Shown piece after piece: positions 36,663-44,625 of a stretch of 64,000 bases of DNA. How positions within the stretch are numbered: position 1 is the stretch's first letter; each line of letters begins with the position of its first letter. The notes beneath the pieces were generated by a model. It did not search any database and had not been told where the DNA came from. It saw only the letters and a list, made by a program, of their open reading frames with translations. This DNA is from Streptomyces sp. DH41 (GTDB lineage: Bacteria; Actinomycetota; Actinomycetes; Streptomycetales; Streptomycetaceae): contig NZ_JARVKY010000002.1 of the NCBI RefSeq assembly GCF_029813785.1, positions 124,001 to 188,000 on the forward strand, read 5' to 3'. A program made the translations under genes and the position numbers.

Positions 36663-38207
36663 ATGGCGCGTCTCGTACGGTGGACGGCTCTGACGGCCGC
36701 CGCCGCACTGCTGACTACGGCAGGCTGCAGCAGCGGCTCGTCCGGTGAGGACAAGGACGCCGGGAGGACGGGCAGCGGGCGGCCGTCGGCGGCGGCACCC
36801 TCCGGGGTGCCCGAGTCGCTGGCCTCCCAGACGCTCGACTGGGACCGCTGCAAGGGCACCGCCGACTCCCCCGCCCCGGACGGCGACTGGCAGTGCGCCA
36901 CGCTCGAGGCGCCGCTCGACTGGGCCGAGCCGGGCGGCGAGACGATCGACCTCGCGCTGATCCGCGCCAAGGCCACCGGCGACGAGCGCATCGGCTCCCT
37001 GCTGTTCAACTTCGGCGGCCCCGGCGGCTCGGGCGTCTCCATGATGCCCTCCTACGCCGGCACCGTCTCCTCCCTGCACGAGCGGTACGACCTGGTGAGC
37101 TGGGACCCGCGCGGAGTGGCCGCCAGCGAGGGCATCCGCTGCCGCGGCGACGAGGCGATCGAGGACGCCGAGTCGGTGGACTCCACGCCGGACACCGCGA
37201 CCGAGGAACAGGCGTACCTGAAGGACGCCTCCGACTTCGGCAAGGGCTGCGAGAAGGCCGCCGGAAAGCTGATGGCGCACGTCTCGACCACGGACACCGC
37301 CCGCGACATGGACCTGATGCGGCATGTGCTGGGCGACGAGAAGACGCACTACTTCGGCATCTCCTACGGCACCGAGCTCGGTGGCGTCTACGCCCACCTG
37401 TTCCCCCAGCGCGTGGGGCGCGTGATCCTCGACGCGGTCGTGGACCCGAGCGCCGACACGATGGGCCACGCCGAGAACCAGGCCAGGGGCTTCCAGCGCG
37501 CGCTGGACGACTACCTGGAATCCACCGGCAAGGACCCGGAACAGGGATCGCGGGAGATCGCGGACCTGCTGGAGCGGCTCGACGCGGAGCCACTGCCGAC
37601 GTCGTCGCCCGGGCGGAAGCTGACGCAGACACTGGCGCTCACCGGCATCGTGCTGCCGCTCTACAGCAAGGACGGGTGGCCGGCCCTGACCAGCGCGCTG
37701 GCGGCGGCCGAGGAGGGCGACGGCTCGGAGCTGCTGGCGCTCGCGGACGGCTACAACGAGCGTGACCCCTCGGGGCGCTACGGCACGACGACCCACTCCC
37801 AGCGGGTCATTTCGTGCCTGGACGACAAGCAGCGGCCGACCCTGGAGGAGACGAGGAAGCTGCTGCCGAGGTTCGAGAAGGTCTCACCCGTGTTCGGGGC
37901 CTTCCTCGGCTGGGACACGGCCGGGTGGTGCCACGAATGGCCGGTGGCCGGTCAGCACCAGACCCCGGAGGTGAGCGCTCCCGGCGCGGCTCCGATCCTG
38001 GTGGTCGGCAACACCGGCGACCCGGCCACGCCCTACGAAGGTGCCCGCAGGATGGCGGACGAGCTGGGCAAGGACGTCGGTGTGATGCTCACTTGGAAGG
38101 GCGAGGGGCACGGGGCGTACGGGAGCGGGAGCGACTGTGTCGACTCCGCGGTGGACGCCTACCTGCTGAAGGGGACGGTGCCCGAGGACGGCAAGGTCTG
38201 CTCATGA
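36663..38207 (+). CDS. SlpD/SlpE-type lipoprotein peptidase (tandem paralogue)
   Basis: The 514-aa product has lipobox LLTTAGC near residue 22, NFGGPGGSGVSMMP, GISYGTELGG (Ser), NTGDPATPYEGA (Asp) and GEGHGAYGSG (His). It shares long blocks with the preceding gene and probably arose by duplication. GGGGGGAG precedes ATG 36663. A putative -10 TACCAT lies about 55 nt upstream, so it may also have its own promoter. It converges on moeZ through a terminator hairpin. Confidence 0.9.
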   Translation: MARLVRWTALTAAAALLTTAGCSSGSSGEDKDAGRTGSGRPSAAAPSGVPESLASQTLDWDRCKGTADSPAPDGDWQCATLEAPLDWAEPGGETIDLALIRAKATGDERIGSLLFNFGGPGGSGVSMMPSYAGTVSSLHERYDLVSWDPRGVAASEGIRCRGDEAIEDAESVDSTPDTATEEQAYLKDASDFGKGCEKAAGKLMAHVSTTDTARDMDLMRHVLGDEKTHYFGISYGTELGGVYAHLFPQRVGRVILDAVVDPSADTMGHAENQARGFQRALDDYLESTGKDPEQGSREIADLLERLDAEPLPTSSPGRKLTQTLALTGIVLPLYSKDGWPALTSALAAAEEGDGSELLALADGYNERDPSGRYGTTTHSQRVISCLDDKQRPTLEETRKLLPRFEKVSPVFGAFLGWDTAGWCHEWPVAGQHQTPEVSAPGAAPILVVGNTGDPATPYEGARRMADELGKDVGVMLTWKGEGHGAYGSGSDCVDSAVDAYLLKGTVPEDGKVCS

Positions 38208-38210
38208 CGG

Positions 38211-38253
38211 CGGCGGGGGTTTCGGGCACCCGCGGTGCGCGAAACCCCCGCCG
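38211..38253. terminator. Bidirectional terminator between S33 gene and moeZ
   Basis: The 14-bp stem CGGCGGGGGTTTCG (38211-38224) / CGAAACCCCCGCCG (38240-38253) lies between converging genes. Confidence 0.8.
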
Positions 38254-38278
38254 TCCGGGAAGCGGGGCCGAGGCCTGG

Positions 38279-39457
38279 TCAGTAGACGGGCTTCTCCGGC
38301 TCGATCTGGTTGACCCAGCCGATCACGCCGCCGCCGACGTGGACGGCGTCCGAGAAGCCGGCGGACTTCAGGACCGCCAGGACTTCCGCACTGCGGACAC
38401 CCGTCTTGCAGTTCAAGACGATCTTCTTGTCCTGCGGGAGGCTCTCCAGGGCCGAGCCCATGAGGAACTCGTTCTTCGGGATCAGCCGGGCGCCCGGAAT
38501 GGAGACGATCTCGAACTCGTTCGGCTCTCGGACGTCGATGAGCTCGATGCTCTCGCCGTCGTCGATCCACTCCTTGAGCTGCTTGGGAGTGATCGTGGAG
38601 TCGGCCGCCGCCGCCTGGGCCTCCTCGGACACGACGCCGCAGAAGGCCTCGTAGTCGATGAGCTCGGTGACGGTCGGGTTCTCACCGCAGACCGCGCAGT
38701 CGGGGTCCTTGCGGACCTTGACCTGGCGGTACTGCATCTCCAGGGCGTCGTAGATCATCAGGCGGCCGACCAGCGGCTCGCCGATGCCCGCGAGGAGCTT
38801 GATGGCCTCGTTGGTCTGGATGGAGCCGATGGACGCGCACAGCACACCCAGGACGCCGCCCTCGGCGCAGGAGGGGACCATGCCGGGGGGCGGGGGCTCC
38901 GGGTAGAGGCAGCGGTAGCAGGGACCGTGCTCGGACCAGAAGACGGAGGCCTGGCCGTCGAATCGGTAGATCGAGCCCCAGACGTAGGGCTTGTTCAGCA
39001 GCACGCAGGCGTCGTTGACCAGGTAGCGGGTCGCGAAGTTGTCCGTGCCGTCGACGATCAGGTCGTACTGGCTGAAGATGTCCATCACGTTGTCGGCCTC
39101 GAGCCGCTCCTGGTGAAGGACCACGTCCACGTACGGGTTGATGCCCTTGATGGTGTCGCGGGCGGACTCGGCCTTGGAGCGGCCGATGTCGGACTGGCTG
39201 TGGATGACCTGCCGCTGCAGGTTCGACTCGTCGACCTCGTCGAACTCCACGATGCCGAGCGTGCCGACACCGGCTGCCGCCATGTACATCAGGGCCGGCG
39301 AGCCGAGACCGCCCGCGCCCACGGCGAGCACCTTCGCGTTCTTCAGCCGCTTCTGCCCGTCCATCCCCACGTCGGGGATGATCAGGTGGCGGGAGTACCT
39401 GCGGACCTCGTCTACGGTGAGCTCGGGGGCCGGCTCGACCAGGGGTGGCAGCGACAC
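38279..39457 (-). CDS. moeZ: MoeZ, ThiF-rhodanese sulfur-carrier activating enzyme
   Basis: The 392-aa product has an N-terminal ThiF domain (VGAGGLGSPAL at 46-56; zinc Cys pairs C180/C183 and C254/C257) and a C-terminal rhodanese domain with active C350 in NCKTGVRS. MoeZ adenylates and thiocarboxylates ubiquitin-like sulfur carriers (MoaD, ThiS, CysO) for Moco, thiamin, cysteine and thio-natural products. The GTG start lies 63 nt downstream of the spherulin-like gene. A candidate operator palindrome sits in that gap. Confidence 0.95.
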   Translation of the reverse strand: MSLPPLVEPAPELTVDEVRRYSRHLIIPDVGMDGQKRLKNAKVLAVGAGGLGSPALMYMAAAGVGTLGIVEFDEVDESNLQRQVIHSQSDIGRSKAESARDTIKGINPYVDVVLHQERLEADNVMDIFSQYDLIVDGTDNFATRYLVNDACVLLNKPYVWGSIYRFDGQASVFWSEHGPCYRCLYPEPPPPGMVPSCAEGGVLGVLCASIGSIQTNEAIKLLAGIGEPLVGRLMIYDALEMQYRQVKVRKDPDCAVCGENPTVTELIDYEAFCGVVSEEAQAAAADSTITPKQLKEWIDDGESIELIDVREPNEFEIVSIPGARLIPKNEFLMGSALESLPQDKKIVLNCKTGVRSAEVLAVLKSAGFSDAVHVGGGVIGWVNQIEPEKPVY

Positions 39458-39476
39458 GGGGACTCCGTTGGTCGGT

Positions 39477-39508
39477 CAGTGATTACGGTTGTTCTGCTCG
39501 TAACACTG
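39477..39508. promoter_or_regulatory. Inverted repeat upstream of moeZ
   Basis: CAGTGATTACG and CGTAACACTG flank an 11-nt AT-rich centre, 20 bp before the moeZ start. It could be an operator. No terminator-like T run follows. Confidence 0.45.
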
Positions 39509-39520
39509 CCACGGCCTTTT

Positions 39521-40270
39521 TCATTCCGAGACACCCGTCCCGACTCGCGAGACAATCTCGTCCCAGTAGCCGGGCATCGTCTCCCAGGGGTCGACTCGGC
39601 CGCCCCGGTCCGTACGGTCGGTGAAGTAGATCGTGCCGGCGCCCTGCCAGCGGGCGATGCGCAGCGCCTCCTCCAGGTGCCCGCGGGGGACGCCGTGGAC
39701 GAAGTGGCAGAAGCGCTCGGGCGGATGGTCGGCGCTCCACTCGGCCGCCTGGGACCAGCGGTAGTCGCTCCAGGAGCCCGAGAAGGTGACGAGTTGGTCG
39801 GCGTTCTCGGCATACCCGGGGTGGGGGTGGGTGCCATGGCCGAGGACGATGTGGGCGTCGTCACGGATCACCCGGAGAGTGGTGACGGTGCGACGGACCT
39901 CGGGAAGGTCCGCACGTTCGGACGGGCAGCGGCCGAGGACGAAGCCGTCGACCCGGTACCAGTCGAGGTACCGGTGCGCGTCGGAGATCAGTGCGCCGAA
40001 GCTCCGTGCCCCGTGAGCGGCGTCGAGGTGGCCGAGGACGCGGACGCCCGCGTTGCGCAGGTGGCCGGCGGCCTCCAGGCAGCGCGGGTCGGGATGGGCA
40101 CCGGGGCCGTCGGCGACGTTGAGGACGACCCAGTGCAGGGGTGTGCCCGGACAGGTGAGGTCGGCCCACTCGGCGGGGGCGACGAGGGGGTGGGCCAGCC
40201 CCGGGACACCGAGACCGGTGCGGACGTCGGTGCTCGCGGCGCCCGCCGCGGTGCCGGTCAGATACGGCAT
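39521..40270 (-). CDS. Spherulin-4 (GH135-like) family protein
   Basis: The 249-aa product is a TIM-barrel-like protein of the spherulation-specific family 4. It shows VVLNVADGPG (48-57), VLGHLDAAHGARSFGAL (78-94), WYRVDGFVLGRC (104-115), HPHPGYAENADQLVTFSGSW (148-167) and YFTDRTDRGGRVDPWE. In fungal Sph3 this fold hydrolyses galactosaminogalactan. The Asp usual in the FLD(E/R) motif is Gly113 here and the Glu usual in TFEG is Ser164, so activity is doubtful. No signal peptide is seen. The start overlaps the upstream epimerase end by 13 nt, so the two are coupled. Confidence 0.75.
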   Translation of the reverse strand: MPYLTGTAAGAASTDVRTGLGVPGLAHPLVAPAEWADLTCPGTPLHWVVLNVADGPGAHPDPRCLEAAGHLRNAGVRVLGHLDAAHGARSFGALISDAHRYLDWYRVDGFVLGRCPSERADLPEVRRTVTTLRVIRDDAHIVLGHGTHPHPGYAENADQLVTFSGSWSDYRWSQAAEWSADHPPERFCHFVHGVPRGHLEEALRIARWQGAGTIYFTDRTDRGGRVDPWETMPGYWDEIVSRVGTGVSE

Positions 40271-41316
40271 GCCGCCTCCATCCAGATATCGGCGAGGGAC
40301 TCTTCGAGGCCGATCCGGGGCCGCCAGCCGAGCCGGTCGCGCGCGGTGCGCACGTCGGCCTGCTGCCAGCTGCCGCAGCCGTCCGGGTAGGGGTGGGCGG
40401 CCGGGGGCGCGTGCTCGGCGTCGGCGCGGTCGCCGCGGTGCCCGAGGGGGTCCGGGCGGTGGTGGCCGAGGCCGTCGGTGCGGTGGTGGCCGAGGGAGTC
40501 GACGCGGTGGCCGACGGATTCGGTCCGGGGGTGGCCGATGGTGGGCCGCAGTGCGCCGGGCGGTCCGTCGAGTTCGTGCAGTGCGCCGCCGTAGCCGGCG
40601 ACGCGGGCGAGGGTGGCGGCGGCGTCGCGAAGGCGCACGGCGCGGCCGGAGCCGATGTTGATGACGCCCTGGGCCGCCGAGAGCGAGGCGGCGTGGACGG
40701 CGCGGGCGACGTCGCGGACGTCGATGAAGTCGCGCTGGGCGCCGAGGCCGCCGAGCCGGAGTTCGCCGTCGCCGGACTGCATCGCGCGGCGCATGGCCTC
40801 GGCGAGGCGGCCCAGCGGTGAGCCGGCGGGGGTGCCTGGGCCGGCGGGCGAGAAGACGCGGAGGACGACGGCGTCGAGACCGGCGCCGAGGACCAGTTCG
40901 GTCGCGGCGAGTTTGCTGACGCCGTAGGGACCGCCGGGGCGGGGCACGGCGTCCTCCGCGGTGGAGGAGCCGGGCTGGCTGGGGCCGTACTCCGCGCTGC
41001 AGCCGACCTGCACCAGGCGGGCGCCGCAGCCGCTGCGGCGCAGGGCCTCGCAGACGGTGGCGACGGCGACGGTGTTGTGCCGGGTGAGTTCGCGGGCGCC
41101 GCCCCGGGTGGCACCGGCGCAGTTGACGACGACGCCGGGGTGGACCGCGTCGAGGAAGCGGGTGAGGGCGCCGGGGCTGCCGGTGGCGAGGTCGAAGCGC
41201 ACGTCGGCGTCGTCGCCACGGCCGAGAGCGGTGAGCTGGACGGCCGGGTCCGCGAGCAGACGGTCGGCGACGAAGCGGCCGATGTAGCCGTTGGCTCCGA
41301 TCAGCAGGACTCTCAT
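40258..41316 (-). CDS. NAD-dependent epimerase/dehydratase (nucleotide-sugar type)
   Basis: The 352-aa extended SDR has LLIGANGYIGRFVADRL (NAD-binding GxxGxxG), a VGCSAEYGP active-site Ser, YGVSK (catalytic Tyr/Lys), LRVFSPAGPG and DFIDVRDVARA. An unusual His/Gly-rich insert with repeated GHHRTDGLGHHRPDPLGH (about 275-305) precedes the family's conserved DVRTARDRLGWRPRIGLEES end. The likely role is to make or modify a UDP-sugar for the neighbouring glycosyltransferase. ATG 41316 overlaps the stop of a 15-codon ORF (ATGA). Confidence 0.85.
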   Translation of the reverse strand: MRVLLIGANGYIGRFVADRLLADPAVQLTALGRGDDADVRFDLATGSPGALTRFLDAVHPGVVVNCAGATRGGARELTRHNTVAVATVCEALRRSGCGARLVQVGCSAEYGPSQPGSSTAEDAVPRPGGPYGVSKLAATELVLGAGLDAVVLRVFSPAGPGTPAGSPLGRLAEAMRRAMQSGDGELRLGGLGAQRDFIDVRDVARAVHAASLSAAQGVINIGSGRAVRLRDAAATLARVAGYGGALHELDGPPGALRPTIGHPRTESVGHRVDSLGHHRTDGLGHHRPDPLGHRGDRADAEHAPPAAHPYPDGCGSWQQADVRTARDRLGWRPRIGLEESLADIWMEAACRI

Positions 41317-41360
41317 CGGGCGGCTCCCGGTGCCGAGGCGTCGGGTCGGGAGGTGGTCAT
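41313..41360 (-). CDS. 15-aa ORF coupled to the epimerase gene
   Basis: ATG 41360 is preceded by a strong GAAGGAG at 7-nt spacing and encodes MTTSRPDASAPGAAR. Its TGA overlaps the epimerase ATG by 4 nt. It may be a translation-coupling leader rather than a functional peptide. Confidence 0.5.
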   Translation of the reverse strand: MTTSRPDASAPGAAR

Positions 41361-41415
41361 CTGGGGGCTCCTTCAGAGGGTGGGGTAGACGGGTGGGGGC
41401 TGCCCGGGGGCGCGG

Positions 41416-42702
41416 TCATGGCGACCGCTCCGTCGACGCGTGGGCCGAGGCCCTGGTCAGGCGGCGAGCCGCGTGGGCCAGGAGGGTCAGGGCACCGATG
41501 CCGCAGACCGCCGTCGGAACGCCGGCCGGGCCGCAGGCGGCGATCACGGCCTCCACGGGGGCGGCCAGGAAGCCGCAGCCGGGGAGGCGGCAGGCGAAGA
41601 GCGTGGCCAGGGCGGCCGCCTGGGCGGCGGCCGAAGCGGCGAGGATCAGCGTGGGGGCGCGGGTACAGCCATGCACGGTGAGCAGACGGGCGAGCATGAG
41701 CAGGGCGCCCAGGGTGAGTGCCTGGGGGTGAGCGGCGGGCTCCCCGAGGACCGCGCCGGTCAGCGCGACCAGGGCTGTCAGGACGCCCATGAAGAGGGCG
41801 AACGTGCCCAGCAGAAGGGGGCGTACGGAGGCGGAGAAGTCGGACAGGCCCCGGCTGGCCGCCAGTTTGCGGCGGGCTCGCACGGTGAAGAGGTGGGTGA
41901 TTCCGGCCGCGGGCGCGCAGGCCAGGGCGAGGGCCAGTACAGGAGCGACTGAGACGGGCCACGGTCCGTCGGCGGTGCCGTCGGGCAGGCCGTCCGGGCC
42001 GCCGGCGAGCGCGGCGTGGAGCAGTCCGTCACCGAAAAGGGCGTAGCCGACGAGCCAGCAGGTCCAGACGCCGGTGACGCGTGCCGCGGCGCTCAACGGG
42101 CCCCGGCGCAGGGCCGCGCGCAGGGCCAGGGTCACCGCGAGGACGCCGACGACGGCCGCGATCAGGCGCGGTCGGCCGTCGGTGAGGCGCAGGCCGGCCA
42201 CGGCGGTGGCGCACAGCGTGCCGGGCAGCAGGGCGAGGAGGATCCAGGTGGTGTGGCCCCGGGGGGCCGGCTGGTCCGTGGGGCCAGGGGAGGCGTCGGC
42301 GTCGCGCGGGACGCGGGCGTACATCTCCTCCGCGAGGGAGAAGACGTCCCGGTGGCGGAAGCGTGCGGCGGTCCGGTCGGTGACACCGTGCGCCTCCAGG
42401 CCCGCGGCGATCTCCAGCGGGTCCACGGCGCGTTCGCACAGGGCGCGGTGCCGGTGGAGCAGGGCCTTCACCGGATCCGCTGCGGCGCGGCGAGCAGCGG
42501 ACGACGGCCGATCACCGGCGACGCCCGCTCCACCGTGCTCGGCCGCGTTGCCGACAGTAGCCGCCTTGCCGAGTGAGGCCGCCTTGCCGACAGTAGCCGC
42601 CTTGCCGAATGAGGCCGCCTTGCCGACAGTGGCCACCTTGCCGACGGCAGCCGCGTTGCCGCCCGGGGTCTCGGGACGGTCCAGGTCGTCGAGGCCGCTC
42701 AT
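41416..42702 (-). CDS. Polytopic membrane protein of the exopolysaccharide-like operon
   Basis: The 428-aa product has a cytosolic N-terminus of about 145 residues containing a tandem GKAATVGKAAS repeat (19-53) and a conserved-looking GLEAHGVTDRTAARFRHRDV segment. About eight membrane helices follow (first near 152-172, last near 385-420). ATG 42702 overlaps the stop of the glycosyltransferase as ATGA. No family is recognised. Its place between a PelF-type transferase and an epimerase suggests a polymer export or membrane platform role, analogous in position to PelG/PelE but without clear similarity. Confidence 0.75.
   Translation of the reverse strand: MSGLDDLDRPETPGGNAAAVGKVATVGKAASFGKAATVGKAASLGKAATVGNAAEHGGAGVAGDRPSSAARRAAADPVKALLHRHRALCERAVDPLEIAAGLEAHGVTDRTAARFRHRDVFSLAEEMYARVPRDADASPGPTDQPAPRGHTTWILLALLPGTLCATAVAGLRLTDGRPRLIAAVVGVLAVTLALRAALRRGPLSAAARVTGVWTCWLVGYALFGDGLLHAALAGGPDGLPDGTADGPWPVSVAPVLALALACAPAAGITHLFTVRARRKLAASRGLSDFSASVRPLLLGTFALFMGVLTALVALTGAVLGEPAAHPQALTLGALLMLARLLTVHGCTRAPTLILAASAAAQAAALATLFACRLPGCGFLAAPVEAVIAACGPAGVPTAVCGIGALTLLAHAARRLTRASAHASTERSP
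42545..42660. repeat. 24-bp tandem repeats (GKAATVGKAAS-coding)
   Basis: Alternating 24-bp units (TTGCCGACAGTAGCCGCC and TTGCCGAGTGAGGCCGCC) repeat about 2.5 times in the N-terminal coding part of the membrane protein. Confidence 0.85.
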
Positions 42703-44411
42703 CGGGCCGCCTCGGTCGCGGTGACCGGGGTCGTGGCCCGGACGGGGGCGTCCGTCGCCCAGCGGGGGCCGCCCCGAGCCACGACCCGAGTCGCGGGGTC
42801 GGCCCAGCGGCCGGGAACGTGCGCCTCGGCGGGAACGGCGAACGGCAGGGGCTCGCCGGTGCCGTCGAGGACGACGCGACGTACGGGCGTCCTCGAAAGG
42901 ATCTCCAGGTAAATGCCGTGAAATGCCGCGACATTCTGCTCGACGGTGAACAGCTCCAGTGCGCGGGCGCGCGCGGCGGCACCCAGGCGCGCACGGCGCT
43001 CGGGGTCCCGCAACAGTGCGACGCACGCCTCGGCGAGCGCCCGGGGATTGCGCGGGGGCACTACGAGCCCGGTGCCACCGATGGCCTCCACCACCGCGCC
43101 GACGTCCGTGGACACCGTCGCGCGACCGGAGAGCATGGCCTCGACCAGGCCGACCGGGAATCCCTCGACGACACTGGAGAGGACCACCAGGGCGCCCGAG
43201 GCATACACGTCGGCGCGGGACGGCAGTCCCGGACCGCCGGTCTCCTCGAAGGACACCGGATTGCGGCCGACGGCGTGCGGACCGTCGGCTTCGTCGGGGA
43301 ACAGCTGGGCGGCCAGGCCCTTGCAGTGGGCGAGGTAGGCCGCGCCTTCGGGACCCGAGGGGCCACCGGCGATCCTAAGGCGCGCCCCCGGCACCTCCTT
43401 GCGGATCTCCGCGAAGGCGTGGAGCAGCGAGACCAGGTCCTTGGCGGGCTCGACGCGGCCTGTCCAGACGAGGGTGTGCGGGTCGGCGCACTCCGGCGCC
43501 TCCCCCGTCTCGGCGAAGGGGGCCGGGTCCATGCCCGGGTGGACGGTGCGGAGTTTGGCGCGGTCGGCACCGCAGCGCTCCTGCCACCGGCGCGCGTGCG
43601 CGTTGCCGGGCGTGATCACGGCCGCGCGCCGGTAGGTCTCGGCGGCCAGCCGGCCGTGGAAGGCGGCCAGCAGGGACCGTATCGCGGGTGTCGAGTCGGG
43701 CTCCGTGAGGTAGTGCGTCCGCAGCCGTACCCCGTATTCGGTCACCAGCAGGGGCACGTCGCAGAAGTGCCGGGCGAGCAGGCCCACAAGCGCCGCCGCG
43801 CCCCCGGAGGCGGCGTGGCACAGGTCGACCGCGCCGAGGCCGTCGTCCTCGTACCAGTCGAGCGACAGGGGGCGCAGGGCGCGTTCGAGGCGTGCGGCGA
43901 CCGCGAGCAGATCGGGGACGCGCGCCTCGTGCGCGGAGCGGTGGGCGCCGGGCGCACGACAGGCGCGTTCCAGGGCGCGTACGGCGGTCTCCGAGCGCAG
44001 CGCGCCGGGCAGTCCGCCCTCGTCGCGGGCGAGTTCGGCGAGCCCGTACAGCGCGCTGGCGAAACGGTCCGCCTCAACGGCCGACGCCTCCTCGGAGAAC
44101 CCGGACGGGTCTCCGGGGGCCGTCGCGCACAGGGCCGCGGCCAGTTCGCCGTAGGACTCGGCGAAGCGCCGGCGAGCGCGCCGTCCGTGGGCGACCCCGT
44201 CATCGACGGCGTCCCACGGCGACGCGGTGCGTACCCGGCTGACCTGCGGCGGCAGCGGGACCCACCCCTCGGCCTCCTGGCGCTCGCCGCGGCTGAGCGC
44301 GTAGACGTCGAACTCGTGCTGTTCGAGCCCGCGCACAAGCCGGTCGCACCAGAGCCCGGCCTCAGCGCTCACATACGGATAACCACCCTCCGTAAGCAGT
44401 CCGATGCGCAC
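42699..44411 (-). CDS. PelF-like GT4 glycosyltransferase with DUF3492 domain
   Basis: The 570-aa product has an N-terminal DUF3492 region (MRIGLLTEGGYPYVSAEAGL, a PelF-type opening; LLVTEYGVRLRTHYL; VITPGNAHARRWQ). The C-terminal GT-B half has the donor site TLVWTGRVEPAKDL and EGFPVGLVEAM (E-x7-E, about 414-424), and is followed by an extra ~80-residue tail. PelF polymerises the cationic Pel polysaccharide from UDP-GalNAc. It heads a run of four tightly packed minus-strand genes. The start ATG 44411 fits the family start exactly. Confidence 0.9.
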   Translation of the reverse strand: MRIGLLTEGGYPYVSAEAGLWCDRLVRGLEQHEFDVYALSRGERQEAEGWVPLPPQVSRVRTASPWDAVDDGVAHGRRARRRFAESYGELAAALCATAPGDPSGFSEEASAVEADRFASALYGLAELARDEGGLPGALRSETAVRALERACRAPGAHRSAHEARVPDLLAVAARLERALRPLSLDWYEDDGLGAVDLCHAASGGAAALVGLLARHFCDVPLLVTEYGVRLRTHYLTEPDSTPAIRSLLAAFHGRLAAETYRRAAVITPGNAHARRWQERCGADRAKLRTVHPGMDPAPFAETGEAPECADPHTLVWTGRVEPAKDLVSLLHAFAEIRKEVPGARLRIAGGPSGPEGAAYLAHCKGLAAQLFPDEADGPHAVGRNPVSFEETGGPGLPSRADVYASGALVVLSSVVEGFPVGLVEAMLSGRATVSTDVGAVVEAIGGTGLVVPPRNPRALAEACVALLRDPERRARLGAAARARALELFTVEQNVAAFHGIYLEILSRTPVRRVVLDGTGEPLPFAVPAEAHVPGRWADPATRVVARGGPRWATDAPVRATTPVTATEAAR

Positions 44412-44491
44412 GCGCGCACCCCCGATCTCCCGTTTGGGGAGCCGTCGTTGGCCCGGCGGCTCGCAGCGGGACGAACGTATGCGGACAAGGC

Positions 44492-44525
44492 GGTGGCGCG
44501 ATGGACGGTTGTCCGTCGCGCCACC
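44492..44525. promoter_or_regulatory. Hairpin upstream of the glycosyltransferase operon
   Basis: The 10-bp arms GGTGGCGCGA / TCGCGCCACC enclose a further GGAC-GGTT-GTCC stem. It lies between the DUF3152 stop and the glycosyltransferase start. It could terminate the upstream operon or act as an operator; no T run follows on the minus strand. Confidence 0.55.
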
Positions 44526-44625
44526 AAAAGGGGTGAACGGGCGTAACTTTCTCGTGCGGGGCGCGTTCCGTCGCGCTAAGGGATCACGCCATCACCACGT
44601 GTGACGCGACGGCCATGCCTCGCGG

